A DNA stretch of 64,000 nucleotides from Syntrophaceae bacterium UBA6087. Lineage in GTDB: Bacteria > Desulfobacterota > Desulfomonilia > UBA1062. The translations under genes were made by a program, and so were the position numbers. The notes under the pieces were generated by a model. The model had not been told where the DNA came from. It ran no database searches and saw only the letters and a list, made by a program, of their open reading frames with translations. Positions 7,906-16,316 of this stretch are shown piece by piece. Positions within the stretch are counted from its first letter, which is position 1; the number at the start of each line of letters is the position of its first letter. The stretch covers positions 463,042 to 527,041 of the forward strand of contig DIXF01000001.1 in the NCBI GenBank assembly GCA_002448235.1, given 5' to 3'.

Positions 7906-9981
7906 ATGAAATATTTTTTTTTGGCATCTGTATTATTATTCCTGCTTGCCGGCAGGGCATCATGTGAGGATGCCCCCAAGGCCGGCGAACTTGAAGAGAT
8001 AAACGTAACCGCAACGAGGACCGAAAGGAGCACAAAGGAAATTCCCGCTGGGACCGACACCGTAACAAAGGAAGAGATCCAGAACACTCGGATGTTCAAC
8101 CTGAAAGAGGCTCTTATAGGCATTTCCGGAGTACAGTCGGAATCGAAGAACGGCGGCTACGACTCCCGGCTGATCATACGGGGGGCCGGGTTGAAGGCCA
8201 GGTACGGCGTCCGGGAAATCATGATTCTCCTTGACGGGGTCCCGATAACAGATCCGGACGGAATGTCCCGTCTCGACTTCGTGGACTCACAGCTCGTGGA
8301 GAGGATCGACGTTGTCAAAGGACCGAACTCCACCCTGTACGGAGCGAACGCGGCAGGCGGGGTGATCAACATCATAACGAAAAATCCTTTTGAAAAGAGA
8401 AAGAGCCTGACAGCCGGATATGGAAGCGACAACACCCAGATGTATAACCTCAATTACGGAACGAGTATCGACAGCACCTATCTCAATACTTCATTCAGCC
8501 GGCGCTCTACTGACTCATGGAGAGAGTGGAACAAGTTCAGAACCAGTCAGGTATCTTTCAAAGGCGGACGCCTTCTTGCCGATGACGGCTTCCTCGAGGC
8601 ATCCGCCAGTTATACGGATGCAGATCTTCAGCTGCCTGGATCGCTGACAAAAGAGCAGTTCGAGGACGACATCGGCCAGCTCACATCGGAGCCGTGGAGA
8701 AATTCTGGCAGGTACAGCAAAATTTTTTCCGCAAATGCCAAGATGCAGAAGAAGATCGGTGACCTTACCCTGAAACCGCTCGCTTACTACCAGACATGGA
8801 GCCACTTTCATCCGGTAACCGGCCTTATCAACGACGGAGGGGCGGATATTTACGGTGCAGACTTCCAGGCCGACCTGAATCACTGGATAGCGGGAGCAGA
8901 GGGGATACTCACGACCGGGATAACCGGCCAGATCGACATCGGTGATTCCGAGAAGTATACCTACAGAGATTATGTTACCGTTCCCGGGCCGTCGGGAAGG
9001 ATACTGTCTACCGTATCGGATGAAAAGGGCGATCTTGCCGAAACCGGCGACGACACGACCACGAAATGGGGAATCTATGCCCAGGAGTCTCTGAGGCCCA
9101 CGAATGCATGGATCGTCGATCTGGGCATACGCTATGATCAGGTGGCCTTCGACATCGACACGCAAACGTACTGGGAATTCGACTACAGTCAGGGCAGGTA
9201 CGTTCGACCGGCAGAAGCAGGAATCAGTAGAGAAAAGACCTTCGATGCCTTCAGTCCCAGGATCGGGGCTGTCTACAGCCTGAATAACATTGTAAACGTA
9301 TACGGTAACATATCGACAGGGTTCCAGACACCCCAGTCATCCGAGCTGAGCACCAATAGAGACCTGAAGCCGCTCAAGGTCTATAATTATGAAACAGGGG
9401 TCAAGGCGCAGTATCAGGACACCTTCAGCATGGACCTCTCCCTCTTCTATGTGACAGTGAAAGACGAGATCGTTCAGACCGTGGTGGACAGGGAATCGAT
9501 CTATAACAATGCGGGTGAGTCCGAGAAAAAGGGCCTGGAGCTCTCCGGGAAGGTGCAGACCCTGCCAGGGTTGTTTGCGGGAGGCACTTATACCTACAGC
9601 GATTTCACCTTCGAGGAGTTCACCGAGTGGATAAGCGGAGTCCCGTACGACCGCAACGGGAACAGATACCCCTACATACCCGTACACCAGTACAGCATCT
9701 TCTTATATTACAAGCACCCGTCAGGCATCAAGCTCAAGGTCGATACGAACACCTGGGGCGAATATTACGTGGATAACGCGAACTCCGACAAGTACAAGGG
9801 GTACAGGTTTCTGACAAACGCATTCATCGGCTACGAGAAAGGCGCCCTCGATGTAGGTTTCGATGCACTCAATGTCTTCGATAAGCTCTATGCCATGGAG
9901 GTAAAGAAAGACAACACCGGCGCCAGATACAATCCGGGTGCACCTCTGAGTCTCATGGCAAGAGTAACCTACAAATTCTAG
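7906..9981 (+). CDS. TonB-dependent outer-membrane receptor
   Basis: A 691-residue beta-barrel receptor importing a metal chelate or similar ligand with ExbB-ExbD-TonB energy. The chosen start (MKYFFLASVLLFLLAG) is preceded by GAGGAAGGG and gives a standard signal peptide. The frame is open upstream, but those codons are not needed. A TonB-box-like EEINVTATR follows the leader, then the plug domain (RLIIRGAG, GVREIMILLDGVPI, VERIDVVKGPNSTLYGANAA). The rest is the 22-strand barrel, ending in the typical aromatic residue (VTYKF). Its own energiser genes lie downstream in the same operon. The neighbouring copper genes make a copper receptor (NosA/OprC type) plausible, but the ligand is not shown by the sequence. 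Confidence 0.93.
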   Translation: MKYFFLASVLLFLLAGRASCEDAPKAGELEEINVTATRTERSTKEIPAGTDTVTKEEIQNTRMFNLKEALIGISGVQSESKNGGYDSRLIIRGAGLKARYGVREIMILLDGVPITDPDGMSRLDFVDSQLVERIDVVKGPNSTLYGANAAGGVINIITKNPFEKRKSLTAGYGSDNTQMYNLNYGTSIDSTYLNTSFSRRSTDSWREWNKFRTSQVSFKGGRLLADDGFLEASASYTDADLQLPGSLTKEQFEDDIGQLTSEPWRNSGRYSKIFSANAKMQKKIGDLTLKPLAYYQTWSHFHPVTGLINDGGADIYGADFQADLNHWIAGAEGILTTGITGQIDIGDSEKYTYRDYVTVPGPSGRILSTVSDEKGDLAETGDDTTTKWGIYAQESLRPTNAWIVDLGIRYDQVAFDIDTQTYWEFDYSQGRYVRPAEAGISREKTFDAFSPRIGAVYSLNNIVNVYGNISTGFQTPQSSELSTNRDLKPLKVYNYETGVKAQYQDTFSMDLSLFYVTVKDEIVQTVVDRESIYNNAGESEKKGLELSGKVQTLPGLFAGGTYTYSDFTFEEFTEWISGVPYDRNGNRYPYIPVHQYSIFLYYKHPSGIKLKVDTNTWGEYYVDNANSDKYKGYRFLTNAFIGYEKGALDVGFDALNVFDKLYAMEVKKDNTGARYNPGAPLSLMARVTYKF

Positions 9982-9990
9982 GAGAGTGAA

Positions 9991-10557
9991 ATGGTCAGGA
10001 AGATACTTTTCTTTTCGATAGCTGTCTGTATCTCTCTTGCGGGCGCAACCTACCGCTGGACAGATTCCGCCCATTCCATAGGCATTATCAAGGCAAGCGG
10101 CGGCATGGCACGGCACCCATCCATCCTGGAAAGCGGAAGCTCTCTCTATACCCTGATCGCGACCGCAACCGTCATACCTCCCTACCGGGGAGACGCGCGG
10201 ATCACCCTCGAAGGAGGTCCTGAGATGGATTACACAATACACTCCTCGGACCCAGTCATCGATCTCGGCATCCGCCGGCATCCGAGACTGAAGGAAAACG
10301 TTCTCTATGATCTGCGGCCCAAAGACCGGATAGCGCTCTGGGTCGTCATGAAGCCGCCTGCCCACGATCTTGCTTTCACGAAAGCATGCTGCGACGGGAT
10401 TAAGCAGGAGCCGGCGAAATACAGCGGCCGGGAAAACACGGGAGGACGTTACACCCTTGCCTTCTACGACACGAAAACGAACAGGGCCGTGCTGAGCGTT
10501 CCGCTCATATTCACAGGAAGGGGGGAGACAGATAATGCGTGCGAACACCATCACTAA
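9991..10557 (+). CDS. Exported protein of unknown function, Cys/His tail
   Basis: A 188-residue protein with a signal peptide (MVRKILFFSIAVCISLAGA) and a predicted beta-rich body. Visible features are an ACCDG cysteine pair near residue 133 and a C-terminal CEHHH tail, both possible metal ligands. It sits 9 bp after the TonB receptor and overlaps the polyferredoxin gene by 23 bp, so it is translated as part of the operon. I recognise no family. Its position between receptor and polyferredoxin suggests a periplasmic binding or relay protein for whatever the receptor imports. Confidence 0.65.
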   Translation: MVRKILFFSIAVCISLAGATYRWTDSAHSIGIIKASGGMARHPSILESGSSLYTLIATATVIPPYRGDARITLEGGPEMDYTIHSSDPVIDLGIRRHPRLKENVLYDLRPKDRIALWVVMKPPAHDLAFTKACCDGIKQEPAKYSGRENTGGRYTLAFYDTKTNRAVLSVPLIFTGRGETDNACEHHH

Positions 10558-11374
10558 AAAGAGTTTTCTCGCAGGAAACAGGTACTGGATCATGCTCGTT
10601 GCCGCGCTCCTTTTCCTTCCTCCGTTCTCCTTCCTCTTCCAGTTCACCGGTGACAGCAGCTTCTGCGGGTCCTGGTGTCCGAGGATGTTCTTTGTCTGGA
10701 GAAAGGGCATGACCGGCTACGAGTATTTATTTGGGTTCCTGCGGAGCTACTTGGGGGTGATTCTTGTCCTGGGCATGCTGGGGAGCACCTTCTTCTTCGG
10801 AAGGTACTGGTGCAGCCATCTATGCCCGATCGGAGGAATCATGGAAGGTGGCAGCAGGATGCTCTCCAAGGGAATGAAGATCGACTATTCGGGCATTCCC
10901 GCACCTGCTTTCCGATACGGGTATCTTGCGGTGTATCTGATTGCATCGGCAACTGGCATCGGCAGCCTCTGCTGCAGCTACTGCAACTTTGCCACCATAC
11001 CGAGAATCTTAGGGGCGGCCTTCTCCCCTGCCGACATGTTGTATTTTTTCCGGGCTGCCGGGCTGATAAATCTCGGCCTCGTCATCTTCCTGGGCTTCAT
11101 TGCGCGGGGGGGAAGGGCGTACTGCAACCTTCTCTGCCCCGTAGGAGCCATCGACGCAATCACGAACAGGCTTGGAATGCGCTTCGGGAAAAGGATCTCG
11201 ATCGACAGCGAGAAATGCAATGCCTGCGCTGCCTGCGTGAAAGTCTGTCCAACCTGGTCGATCGAAGTGAAGGGAAACAAAGCCATGATAGACCAGTTTT
11301 CCTGCATGCCCTGCCGTGAGTGCGAGAAGGTGTGTGCAAAGGAGGCGATCCGTTATGGCGGACCTGCATGCTGA
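10535..11374 (+). CDS. NapH/CcoG-like membrane polyferredoxin
   Basis: A 279-residue inner-membrane electron-transfer protein with about five hydrophobic helices. It carries the paired motifs of the NapH/NosR/CcoG group, CSHLCPIG (near 88) and CNLLCPVG (near 196). Two [4Fe-4S] ferredoxin motifs follow at the C-terminus: CNACAACVKVCP (near 230) and CMPCRECEKVC (near 258). Extra cysteine clusters (FCGSWCP, CCSYC) occur earlier. CcoG reduces Cu(II) to Cu(I) during cytochrome oxidase assembly, and NapH feeds electrons to nitrate reductase. In this operon a role in reducing the imported metal in the periplasm is an attractive inference. Confidence 0.85.
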   Translation: MRANTITKKSFLAGNRYWIMLVAALLFLPPFSFLFQFTGDSSFCGSWCPRMFFVWRKGMTGYEYLFGFLRSYLGVILVLGMLGSTFFFGRYWCSHLCPIGGIMEGGSRMLSKGMKIDYSGIPAPAFRYGYLAVYLIASATGIGSLCCSYCNFATIPRILGAAFSPADMLYFFRAAGLINLGLVIFLGFIARGGRAYCNLLCPVGAIDAITNRLGMRFGKRISIDSEKCNACAACVKVCPTWSIEVKGNKAMIDQFSCMPCRECEKVCAKEAIRYGGPAC

Positions 11375-11558
11375 GCTCGTCTCGACAGTCCTCGGAGCAT
11401 CGGGCAGCCTTGCAAGCCTCCTGATCCTGCCGAGATGTTTTGGTGGTGCCTGCACATCCTGCTTCGGGTGTGCCGGCACCGGCATGGTCATCCTGCTGCT
11501 CGCATTGTTGAGCAGGCTGAAAGCAAAAAACAAGGAGGATGGAAATGGAATGGCTTAA
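11355..11558 (+). CDS. Small membrane protein with clustered cysteines
   Basis: A 67-residue protein beginning MADLHAELVSTVLGASG, overlapping the end of the polyferredoxin gene by 20 bp and running into the start of exbB. It is almost entirely hydrophobic (two short membrane segments) around the motif CFGGACTSCFGCAG (residues 28-41), with four cysteines. A longer in-frame start at 11316 exists, but its N-terminus is Arg-rich and unlikely. The tight coupling to neighbours supports a real gene. Function unknown; the cysteines could pass a metal or electrons across the membrane. Confidence 0.6.
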   Translation: MADLHAELVSTVLGASGSLASLLILPRCFGGACTSCFGCAGTGMVILLLALLSRLKAKNKEDGNGMA

Positions 11559-11979
11559 GGAGGCGGTCGATTACGGTATTATCGGGCTGCTTGCTCTCAT
11601 GAGCTTCACTGCTGTCGGAATAGCGTTCGAGAGGTTCCTTGTTTATAAAAACATAAAGATGAAGGATTTCACCGACAGAAGATCTCTCGAACTCATGCTC
11701 ACGAGCAGGCTCCATATCATCGCCACCATCGGAAGCAATGCACCGTATATCGGTCTGCTCGGCACCGTGCTCGGGATCATGCTCACTTTCTACACCATCG
11801 GAAAGGGAGGGCCCGTGGATGCGAGCAGGATCATGGTCGGCCTTGCACTCGCGCTCAAGGCAACTGCAATGGGGCTGATCGTAGCCATCCCTTCGGTCGT
11901 CCTTTACAACGTTCTCCTGAGGAGGGCAAAGGTCTTGATAACTGAGTGGGAGATAGCAGATGGAAGAGAAAGAATTTAA
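11545..11979 (+). CDS. exbB: ExbB/TolQ/MotA-type proton channel subunit
   Basis: Short-form ExbB of 144 residues that uses the proton gradient to energise TonB. Three membrane helices are visible, with the conserved stretch GSNAPYIGLLGTVLGIMLTF (residues 55-74) followed by GLALALKATAMGLIVAIPSV. The AAGGAGG before the gene abuts the first ATG (11539) but is spaced correctly for the second (11545), which is chosen. It overlaps exbD by 20 bp. The dedicated copy next to the receptor suggests a private energy module for this uptake system. Confidence 0.9.
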   Translation: MEWLKEAVDYGIIGLLALMSFTAVGIAFERFLVYKNIKMKDFTDRRSLELMLTSRLHIIATIGSNAPYIGLLGTVLGIMLTFYTIGKGGPVDASRIMVGLALALKATAMGLIVAIPSVVLYNVLLRRAKVLITEWEIADGRERI

Positions 11980-12340
11980 CTACATAAACGTTATCCCCCT
12001 GGTGGATGTCATGCTCGTGCTCCTCACGATCGTGCTCACGACATCAACGTTCATCGCTGCAGGCGTCATCCCTGTCGAATTACCCAGGGCATCCAGAAGC
12101 CAGGCAGAAATATCCAAGGTGCAGACAATAGAGATAAACAGGAAGGGACAGATCTTCATGAATGCAGCTCCTGTCTCTCTAGAGAATCTGAAAAAGCATC
12201 TCCTGCCCATCGGAAGAGACGTCCCGATACTCATACGGGCCGATAGGTTCCTCACTCTCCAGGTGTTTGTGGACGTGATCGATGCCGTGAAAAACCAGGG
12301 ATTCAGGAAAGTCAGTCTGCAGACTGAAGAGAAGCAATGA
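11960..12340 (+). CDS. exbD: ExbD/TolR-type biopolymer transport protein
   Basis: A 126-residue partner of ExbB. A single N-terminal helix carries the functional aspartate in NVIPLVDVMLVLLTI (residues 9-23), and a periplasmic alpha/beta domain follows (IEINRKGQIFMN, DVPILIRADRFLT). It overlaps exbB upstream and overlaps the tonB start by 4 bp. Forms the proton-driven complex that powers TonB. Confidence 0.92.
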   Translation: MEEKEFNYINVIPLVDVMLVLLTIVLTTSTFIAAGVIPVELPRASRSQAEISKVQTIEINRKGQIFMNAAPVSLENLKKHLLPIGRDVPILIRADRFLTLQVFVDVIDAVKNQGFRKVSLQTEEKQ

Positions 12341-13056
12341 ACTATCAGCTTAGAGGCTTCCGGGCCTCTTTTATCATCCATGCATTCCTTCTGCTTGCGG
12401 TCGTTGCCCTGATATCCCCGGGAATGCGTATCAGCAAGCCGGTTGAGATAAACTTCAGCATTGATAGTCCTTCAGCAGGAAGCGCTTTAAAGACCGCTCC
12501 TTCACAAAAAGGCAATGAGACGAAGGCAAGGGAGAGGCCTCGATTGAAGCCGCGAGTTGCTGCCATCAAAGCGGAACAGCTTCAAAAGAAGGCAGCTCCT
12601 CGTCAGGTGACCGAGACGAGCGAAAAAGCGGCAGCGTGTCTCGCTCCGGCCTCCGAAGAACCTGTTAATGCGTCTCCCCTGCCTGCAGAGGGAACTGCAG
12701 GGACCGCGGGAAACGAAATAGAACCGGACGTGGGCTATTCGGCATCCGGGCAGGCACATGATTCCGAAGAGATGGATCGGTACTATCTGAAGGAGCATTT
12801 TATGTACATCAGGAATATCGTGCAGAAGAAGCTGAGCTATCCGAGGATAGCGAGGCAGATGGGGTGGCAGGGAAAGGTGATCATCGCCTTTATCGTCAGC
12901 ATTGACGGGAACGCGAAGAACATAGAGATCAGGGAAAGCTCGGGGATAGAGTTGCTCGACAGGAATGCCGTAACCGCTGTTCATGATGCGTCGCCTTTCC
13001 CAAAACCGCCTATCGAGGCTAAGTTGATAATACCGATCAGCTATACCCTAGACTGA
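12337..13056 (+). CDS. tonB: TonB family energy transducer
   Basis: A 239-residue protein with one N-terminal membrane helix (residues 9-29) and a long Ala/Pro/Lys/Glu-rich periplasmic linker. The C-terminal TonB domain (about residues 160-239) contains YPRIARQMGWQGKVIIAFIV, the SSGIELLDRNAV segment and ends PISYTLD. It couples ExbB-ExbD to the outer-membrane receptor. It is the last gene of the operon; no strong terminator follows directly, but a hairpin lies at 13612-13639 beyond a transposase relic. Confidence 0.93.
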   Translation: MNYQLRGFRASFIIHAFLLLAVVALISPGMRISKPVEINFSIDSPSAGSALKTAPSQKGNETKARERPRLKPRVAAIKAEQLQKKAAPRQVTETSEKAAACLAPASEEPVNASPLPAEGTAGTAGNEIEPDVGYSASGQAHDSEEMDRYYLKEHFMYIRNIVQKKLSYPRIARQMGWQGKVIIAFIVSIDGNAKNIEIRESSGIELLDRNAVTAVHDASPFPKPPIEAKLIIPISYTLD

Positions 13057-13097
13057 TGTTCAAGACTGCGATCCCTTTGTTTGTAGTGCAGACAGCT

Positions 13098-13333
13098 TGG
13101 CTGGCGTGACGATTGTGCTGCAGCTTGTATGCAGATGACGTGAAGCTAATCCTCGATGATGCTATTGCATCCTCGGGCATACGGCATGCACGGGTAGTCA
13201 ACCGCCCAGGATCTTGTTGGACAATGGTCCGTGCCATGTCTTTAAAAAGCCCCGGGGGGAATATTCTTCATAAGAAGGTAGGTATAGCAGCCATACTCGC
13301 GGCAAACCATACCATCCGAATGCCGGGAGAATA
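13098..13333 (+). pseudogene. Decayed IS3-type transposase (integrase core) fragment
   Basis: Two adjacent frames read like the catalytic part of an IS3-family integrase. First comes YADDVKLILDDAIASSGIRH with HARVVNRP. After a one-base frame change there is LLDNGPCHVF (the D of the DDE triad in the 'DNG' motif), then a stop, then HTRGKPYHPN. The order and spacing match the family ('SDNG..Y ... RGKPYHP.TQGKIER'). No flanking inverted repeats or intact frame remain. Traces may extend to about 13420. Confidence 0.6.
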
Positions 13334-13611
13334 GCTTCATCAGCTTGACATCTATGCCGAGCCTTTGTCCGTGACGAAGTCAGCGTATGGAACGCTGAAT
13401 ACAATTATTATGCTCTGGTCATCAGATCTTGTGTTCTAATTATTGTTACCTAGCTGAATGGTGTAACTATCATGAGGGTACGTGGACACCTAGGGACCCA
13501 TCTCAAGCGAGCTCATTCTTCTTTATCCATTCATTATATTATTATTCATTGTAAAGAATGTCTGCACAAATCACATACATAATATGTAGTAGCTACGACA
13601 GATAACTTAAC

Positions 13612-13639
13612 GAGACAGGGTTTTTCATGACCCTGTCTC
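13612..13639. terminator. Hairpin between convergent tonB operon and PEP-CTERM gene
   Basis: A 10-bp perfect stem GAGACAGGGT/ACCCTGTCTC with an 8-nt loop, followed on the plus strand by a T-rich stretch. Placed between convergent genes, so it probably acts as a terminator, possibly in both directions. Confidence 0.6.
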
Positions 13640-13652
13640 TTCTGTTTGATTA

Positions 13653-14279
13653 TTACTTTTTCACCCTCTTCCTGAAGCCACCAAGACCAAGGAGGCCTGA
13701 TCCGAGAAGGAGCATCGTGGAGGGTTCGGGAATCGGGTTTGGGGCATTGTATGTAACATCATCCATCGTGAATACCCGACCAGGAAATTCGAAATCACTC
13801 CCGAGACGCTCCACCCAAATCGTGGTAGCACTTGCGAAATTTGCATTAAGAAAAACCGGCGCTTCTGAAAGACTGAGCCATGAGCTTAGATTACCCAGAT
13901 CGTCACGCAGCCGTACCTGTGTTGCTTGGAATTCGGTATAAGCACCATGTGCTAGAGCAAACCATGCTCCGTTAAAGAAAACCGGTGCATCAAAAGAGAA
14001 AGACAGATTGTTTGGCCCGAACGCGTTATACACAAAATTGGATCCAGAATGAGCCGTCGCAAAAGAAGAATCGTCATTCACTGTCCAGAATCCTTCGCCG
14101 CCGGTACTTGTTTCATCGCTGGATGCTCCCCAAGTGAGACCTGAATATAGGCCGGTGATATCTGTCCCCCCATTCAGTGTATCGGGAGTCAGGTCATCAA
14201 AATTGATCACTATAGCTTGGACGGGACAAACGATGAACAATGAGCAAAAAACTGATAGGAGCATTGCAAATCTTTTCAT
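13653..14279 (-). CDS. PEP-CTERM sorting domain protein
   Basis: A 208-residue exported protein. It has a signal peptide (first 22 residues, ending VQA), a beta-rich middle and a classic C-terminal sorting signal: the IPEPST motif, a hydrophobic helix (MLLLGSGLLGLGGF) and a basic tail RKRVKK. Such proteins are processed by an exosortase (XrtA/EpsH family) and are often linked to extracellular polysaccharide. The middle resembles the all-beta surface domains common in this class; its ligand is unknown. AAGGGGGT precedes the start. It is a singleton; no exosortase gene is in the window. Confidence 0.9.
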   Translation of the reverse strand: MKRFAMLLSVFCSLFIVCPVQAIVINFDDLTPDTLNGGTDITGLYSGLTWGASSDETSTGGEGFWTVNDDSSFATAHSGSNFVYNAFGPNNLSFSFDAPVFFNGAWFALAHGAYTEFQATQVRLRDDLGNLSSWLSLSEAPVFLNANFASATTIWVERLGSDFEFPGRVFTMDDVTYNAPNPIPEPSTMLLLGSGLLGLGGFRKRVKK

Positions 14280-14606
14280 AAAACCCCCTTGAAAGAAAAT
14301 AATTAAAAAAGGAATTCCTGATATGTTTCCTTTTTTGATTTCATGGTCCTAAATCATCCCAGGCAAAAAAACATAGTGCTTTCGGACTTATATAATTATG
14401 CCTTAACTAATAGCTTAGCTATTAATAAATATAATAATATAGGGGTTTACAATAAATTCAATACAGTTTCCTGATTATTTTAAAATTATATAACAAGCTT
14501 ATGTTACAGTTTATCCGGCTGGATGCACGGTGATCTGTTTACGAACCGGAGATATGAGGAAAATATCTTCGTATTACCGGGAAGTACCTTCAAAGAGGCT
14601 GATGAA
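14280..14606. other. AT-rich intergenic stretch
   Basis: About 330 bp, clearly AT-richer than its flanks, upstream of the PEP-CTERM gene and downstream of the ABC cluster. It probably holds the promoter of the PEP-CTERM gene; I see no gene or repeat. Confidence 0.4.
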
Positions 14607-15617
14607 TCAGCGATCGATAACCAGATTGCTGTGCCACATCTGCCACGTGACTATGGCAACAAAGAAGAAATTGAGGAAAAGAGAAGTCATAGTAAGTCTT
14701 CTCTGGACTATGGGCAGCGGTCCCTGAAGGCTCCCTATTTTGCGAAAAGGGCTCAAGATGCCGGCCCCGGCACCTGAGATGACGCCACCGAAAAGCATCC
14801 CGTAGAGCAGGTAACCAATAAAATAATATTCACGCTGCAGGATGCAGAAAGGACAATGGTGTGTCGGGAGCTCATAAAAATACAGACTGACGAACGAGAT
14901 GAGTGAGAATACCGATATGAGAAAGAACCCTGTGCTCGAAATCGTAAAAAACCATCCCAGCTTGTTGAAGCCTCGGTAGTAGAAGAATCCCAGCCCTGAC
15001 GAGAGGAACGCTGAACCATAGAAGGCTGCCTGGAGATACCCTGCCGGAAAACCGATCATAAGAGACAAAGGACTTTCTCCGTACGTTTGACTGGAGCTGA
15101 ACAGGCTCCCACAGCAGGATGTAATGACATCGGCCTTCAAACTGAGGAAATATGCCGACTGGAGAAATCCTTCTAAGAGGACGAGCGGGGCGATAACGAG
15201 GAGAAAGATATATTTTTTCCGAATCAGAGGGTAATCTCCAGCCTGTCCGTCAACATGATTCATCACGAGCCAGACACCTGCAAGGATGAGGATCAGGATC
15301 TTTATACCCAGCGTATGGTATCCGAACGTGCCCGTGTTCAGGGTTCCCGCTGCACACATTGCCCCGATAAAAAGGTTGTGCAGGCTATCGGTCGTATAGA
15401 CGAAAAGAAATAAAGACAGGATCTCAAAGCCGAAGGCATAAGCCATCAGCGTAGAAACCAGATAAGTCCATTTCTCAAGTTCAAGCTGCTTTTCGCTTCC
15501 ACACTGAAGGTTCCAGAACATCACAATCTGCAGGCCGAGCCATGAAGCGATCAAAATGATCAGACTTACCAGGAATGAACCGGTGAACAGTGCGATCACG
15601 GCAGGGTCGATGATCAC
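14607..15617 (-). CDS. Polytopic membrane protein with CC and HHCPFC motifs
   Basis: A 336-residue protein with about eight predicted membrane helices. Two possible metal or redox sites stand out: a double cysteine (ITSCCGS, near residue 166) and HHCPFC (near 257) next to a helix. The CPFC pair recalls thiol-redox membrane proteins such as DsbB or VKOR, but overall similarity is not evident. It overlaps the ABC ATPase gene by 4 bp and ends the leftward copper cluster. It is likely a partner of the ABC transporter and the NosL proteins. Family not recognised. Confidence 0.7.
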   Translation of the reverse strand: MIIDPAVIALFTGSFLVSLIILIASWLGLQIVMFWNLQCGSEKQLELEKWTYLVSTLMAYAFGFEILSLFLFVYTTDSLHNLFIGAMCAAGTLNTGTFGYHTLGIKILILILAGVWLVMNHVDGQAGDYPLIRKKYIFLLVIAPLVLLEGFLQSAYFLSLKADVITSCCGSLFSSSQTYGESPLSLMIGFPAGYLQAAFYGSAFLSSGLGFFYYRGFNKLGWFFTISSTGFFLISVFSLISFVSLYFYELPTHHCPFCILQREYYFIGYLLYGMLFGGVISGAGAGILSPFRKIGSLQGPLPIVQRRLTMTSLFLNFFFVAIVTWQMWHSNLVIDR

Positions 15618-16294
15618 GCCTGCTCCTTCGTAATGAGACCGTCCCTCATTTCTATGATGCGATCAACGATCTCCGATGCATAAACGAGCGGGTCATGGCT
15701 TGCGAGCAAAATTTTCTTCCCGCTGTTTTTGAGTTTCTCCATGTTGTCCATGAAGTCGATCGACAGCCTTGTGTCCAGATGTGCAGTCGGCTCGTCGGCA
15801 ATAATGATTGCAGGTTCGTTGATAAGGGCTCTGGCAATGGCAATTCTCTGTGCCTCGCCTCCTGACAGCAATTCGACCTTCGATTCTGCTTTATGTGCAA
15901 TGTTCAGTGATGCAAGGAGGTGGATCGCTTTTCCCCTGAGAATACAGTTCGTTTCTCCGGTAGGATAACCGGGCAACATGACGTTCTCCAGCGCAGTGAT
16001 GCCCCGGATGAGATTCAGCCCCTGGAAGATGAAGCCGAAGGTCTTTCTCCTGATATCAGTCAGAAAACGATCGGAGAGGCTGGATATCTCTTCCTCTCTT
16101 ATGTAAATCCGTCCTGTTGTCGGCTTTGTCATGCATCCGATCAGAGAAAGGAGGGTCGTTTTTCCCGAACCGCTCGGCCCTTTAAACACCGTGATGCTGC
16201 TGCCGCTTATCTCCAGGTCCACGTTCCGTACGGCAGTGAACTCATTAGGTCGGTTTTTATTGAATACTTTAGTGACATTTGTAAGCTTGATCAT
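15614..16294 (-). CDS. ABC transporter ATP-binding protein (MacB/LolD type)
   Basis: A 226-residue nucleotide-binding subunit. Walker A GPSGSGKTTLL is at 38-48, signature LLSGGEAQRIAIARAL near 141, Walker B IIIADEPTAHLD near 160-171, and the H-loop in LLASHD near 196. It is of the class that pairs with FtsX-fold permeases, and the adjacent permease is of that fold. It overlaps the downstream membrane protein by 4 bp. In nos clusters a comparable ABC unit (NosF-NosY) works with NosL in copper-site assembly; here the same logic is suggested by the two NosL-like genes upstream. Confidence 0.92.
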   Translation of the reverse strand: MIKLTNVTKVFNKNRPNEFTAVRNVDLEISGSSITVFKGPSGSGKTTLLSLIGCMTKPTTGRIYIREEEISSLSDRFLTDIRRKTFGFIFQGLNLIRGITALENVMLPGYPTGETNCILRGKAIHLLASLNIAHKAESKVELLSGGEAQRIAIARALINEPAIIIADEPTAHLDTRLSIDFMDNMEKLKNSGKKILLASHDPLVYASEIVDRIIEMRDGLITKEQA

Positions 16295-16316
16295 TGCATC
16301 CTCATGAACTGTGCAC

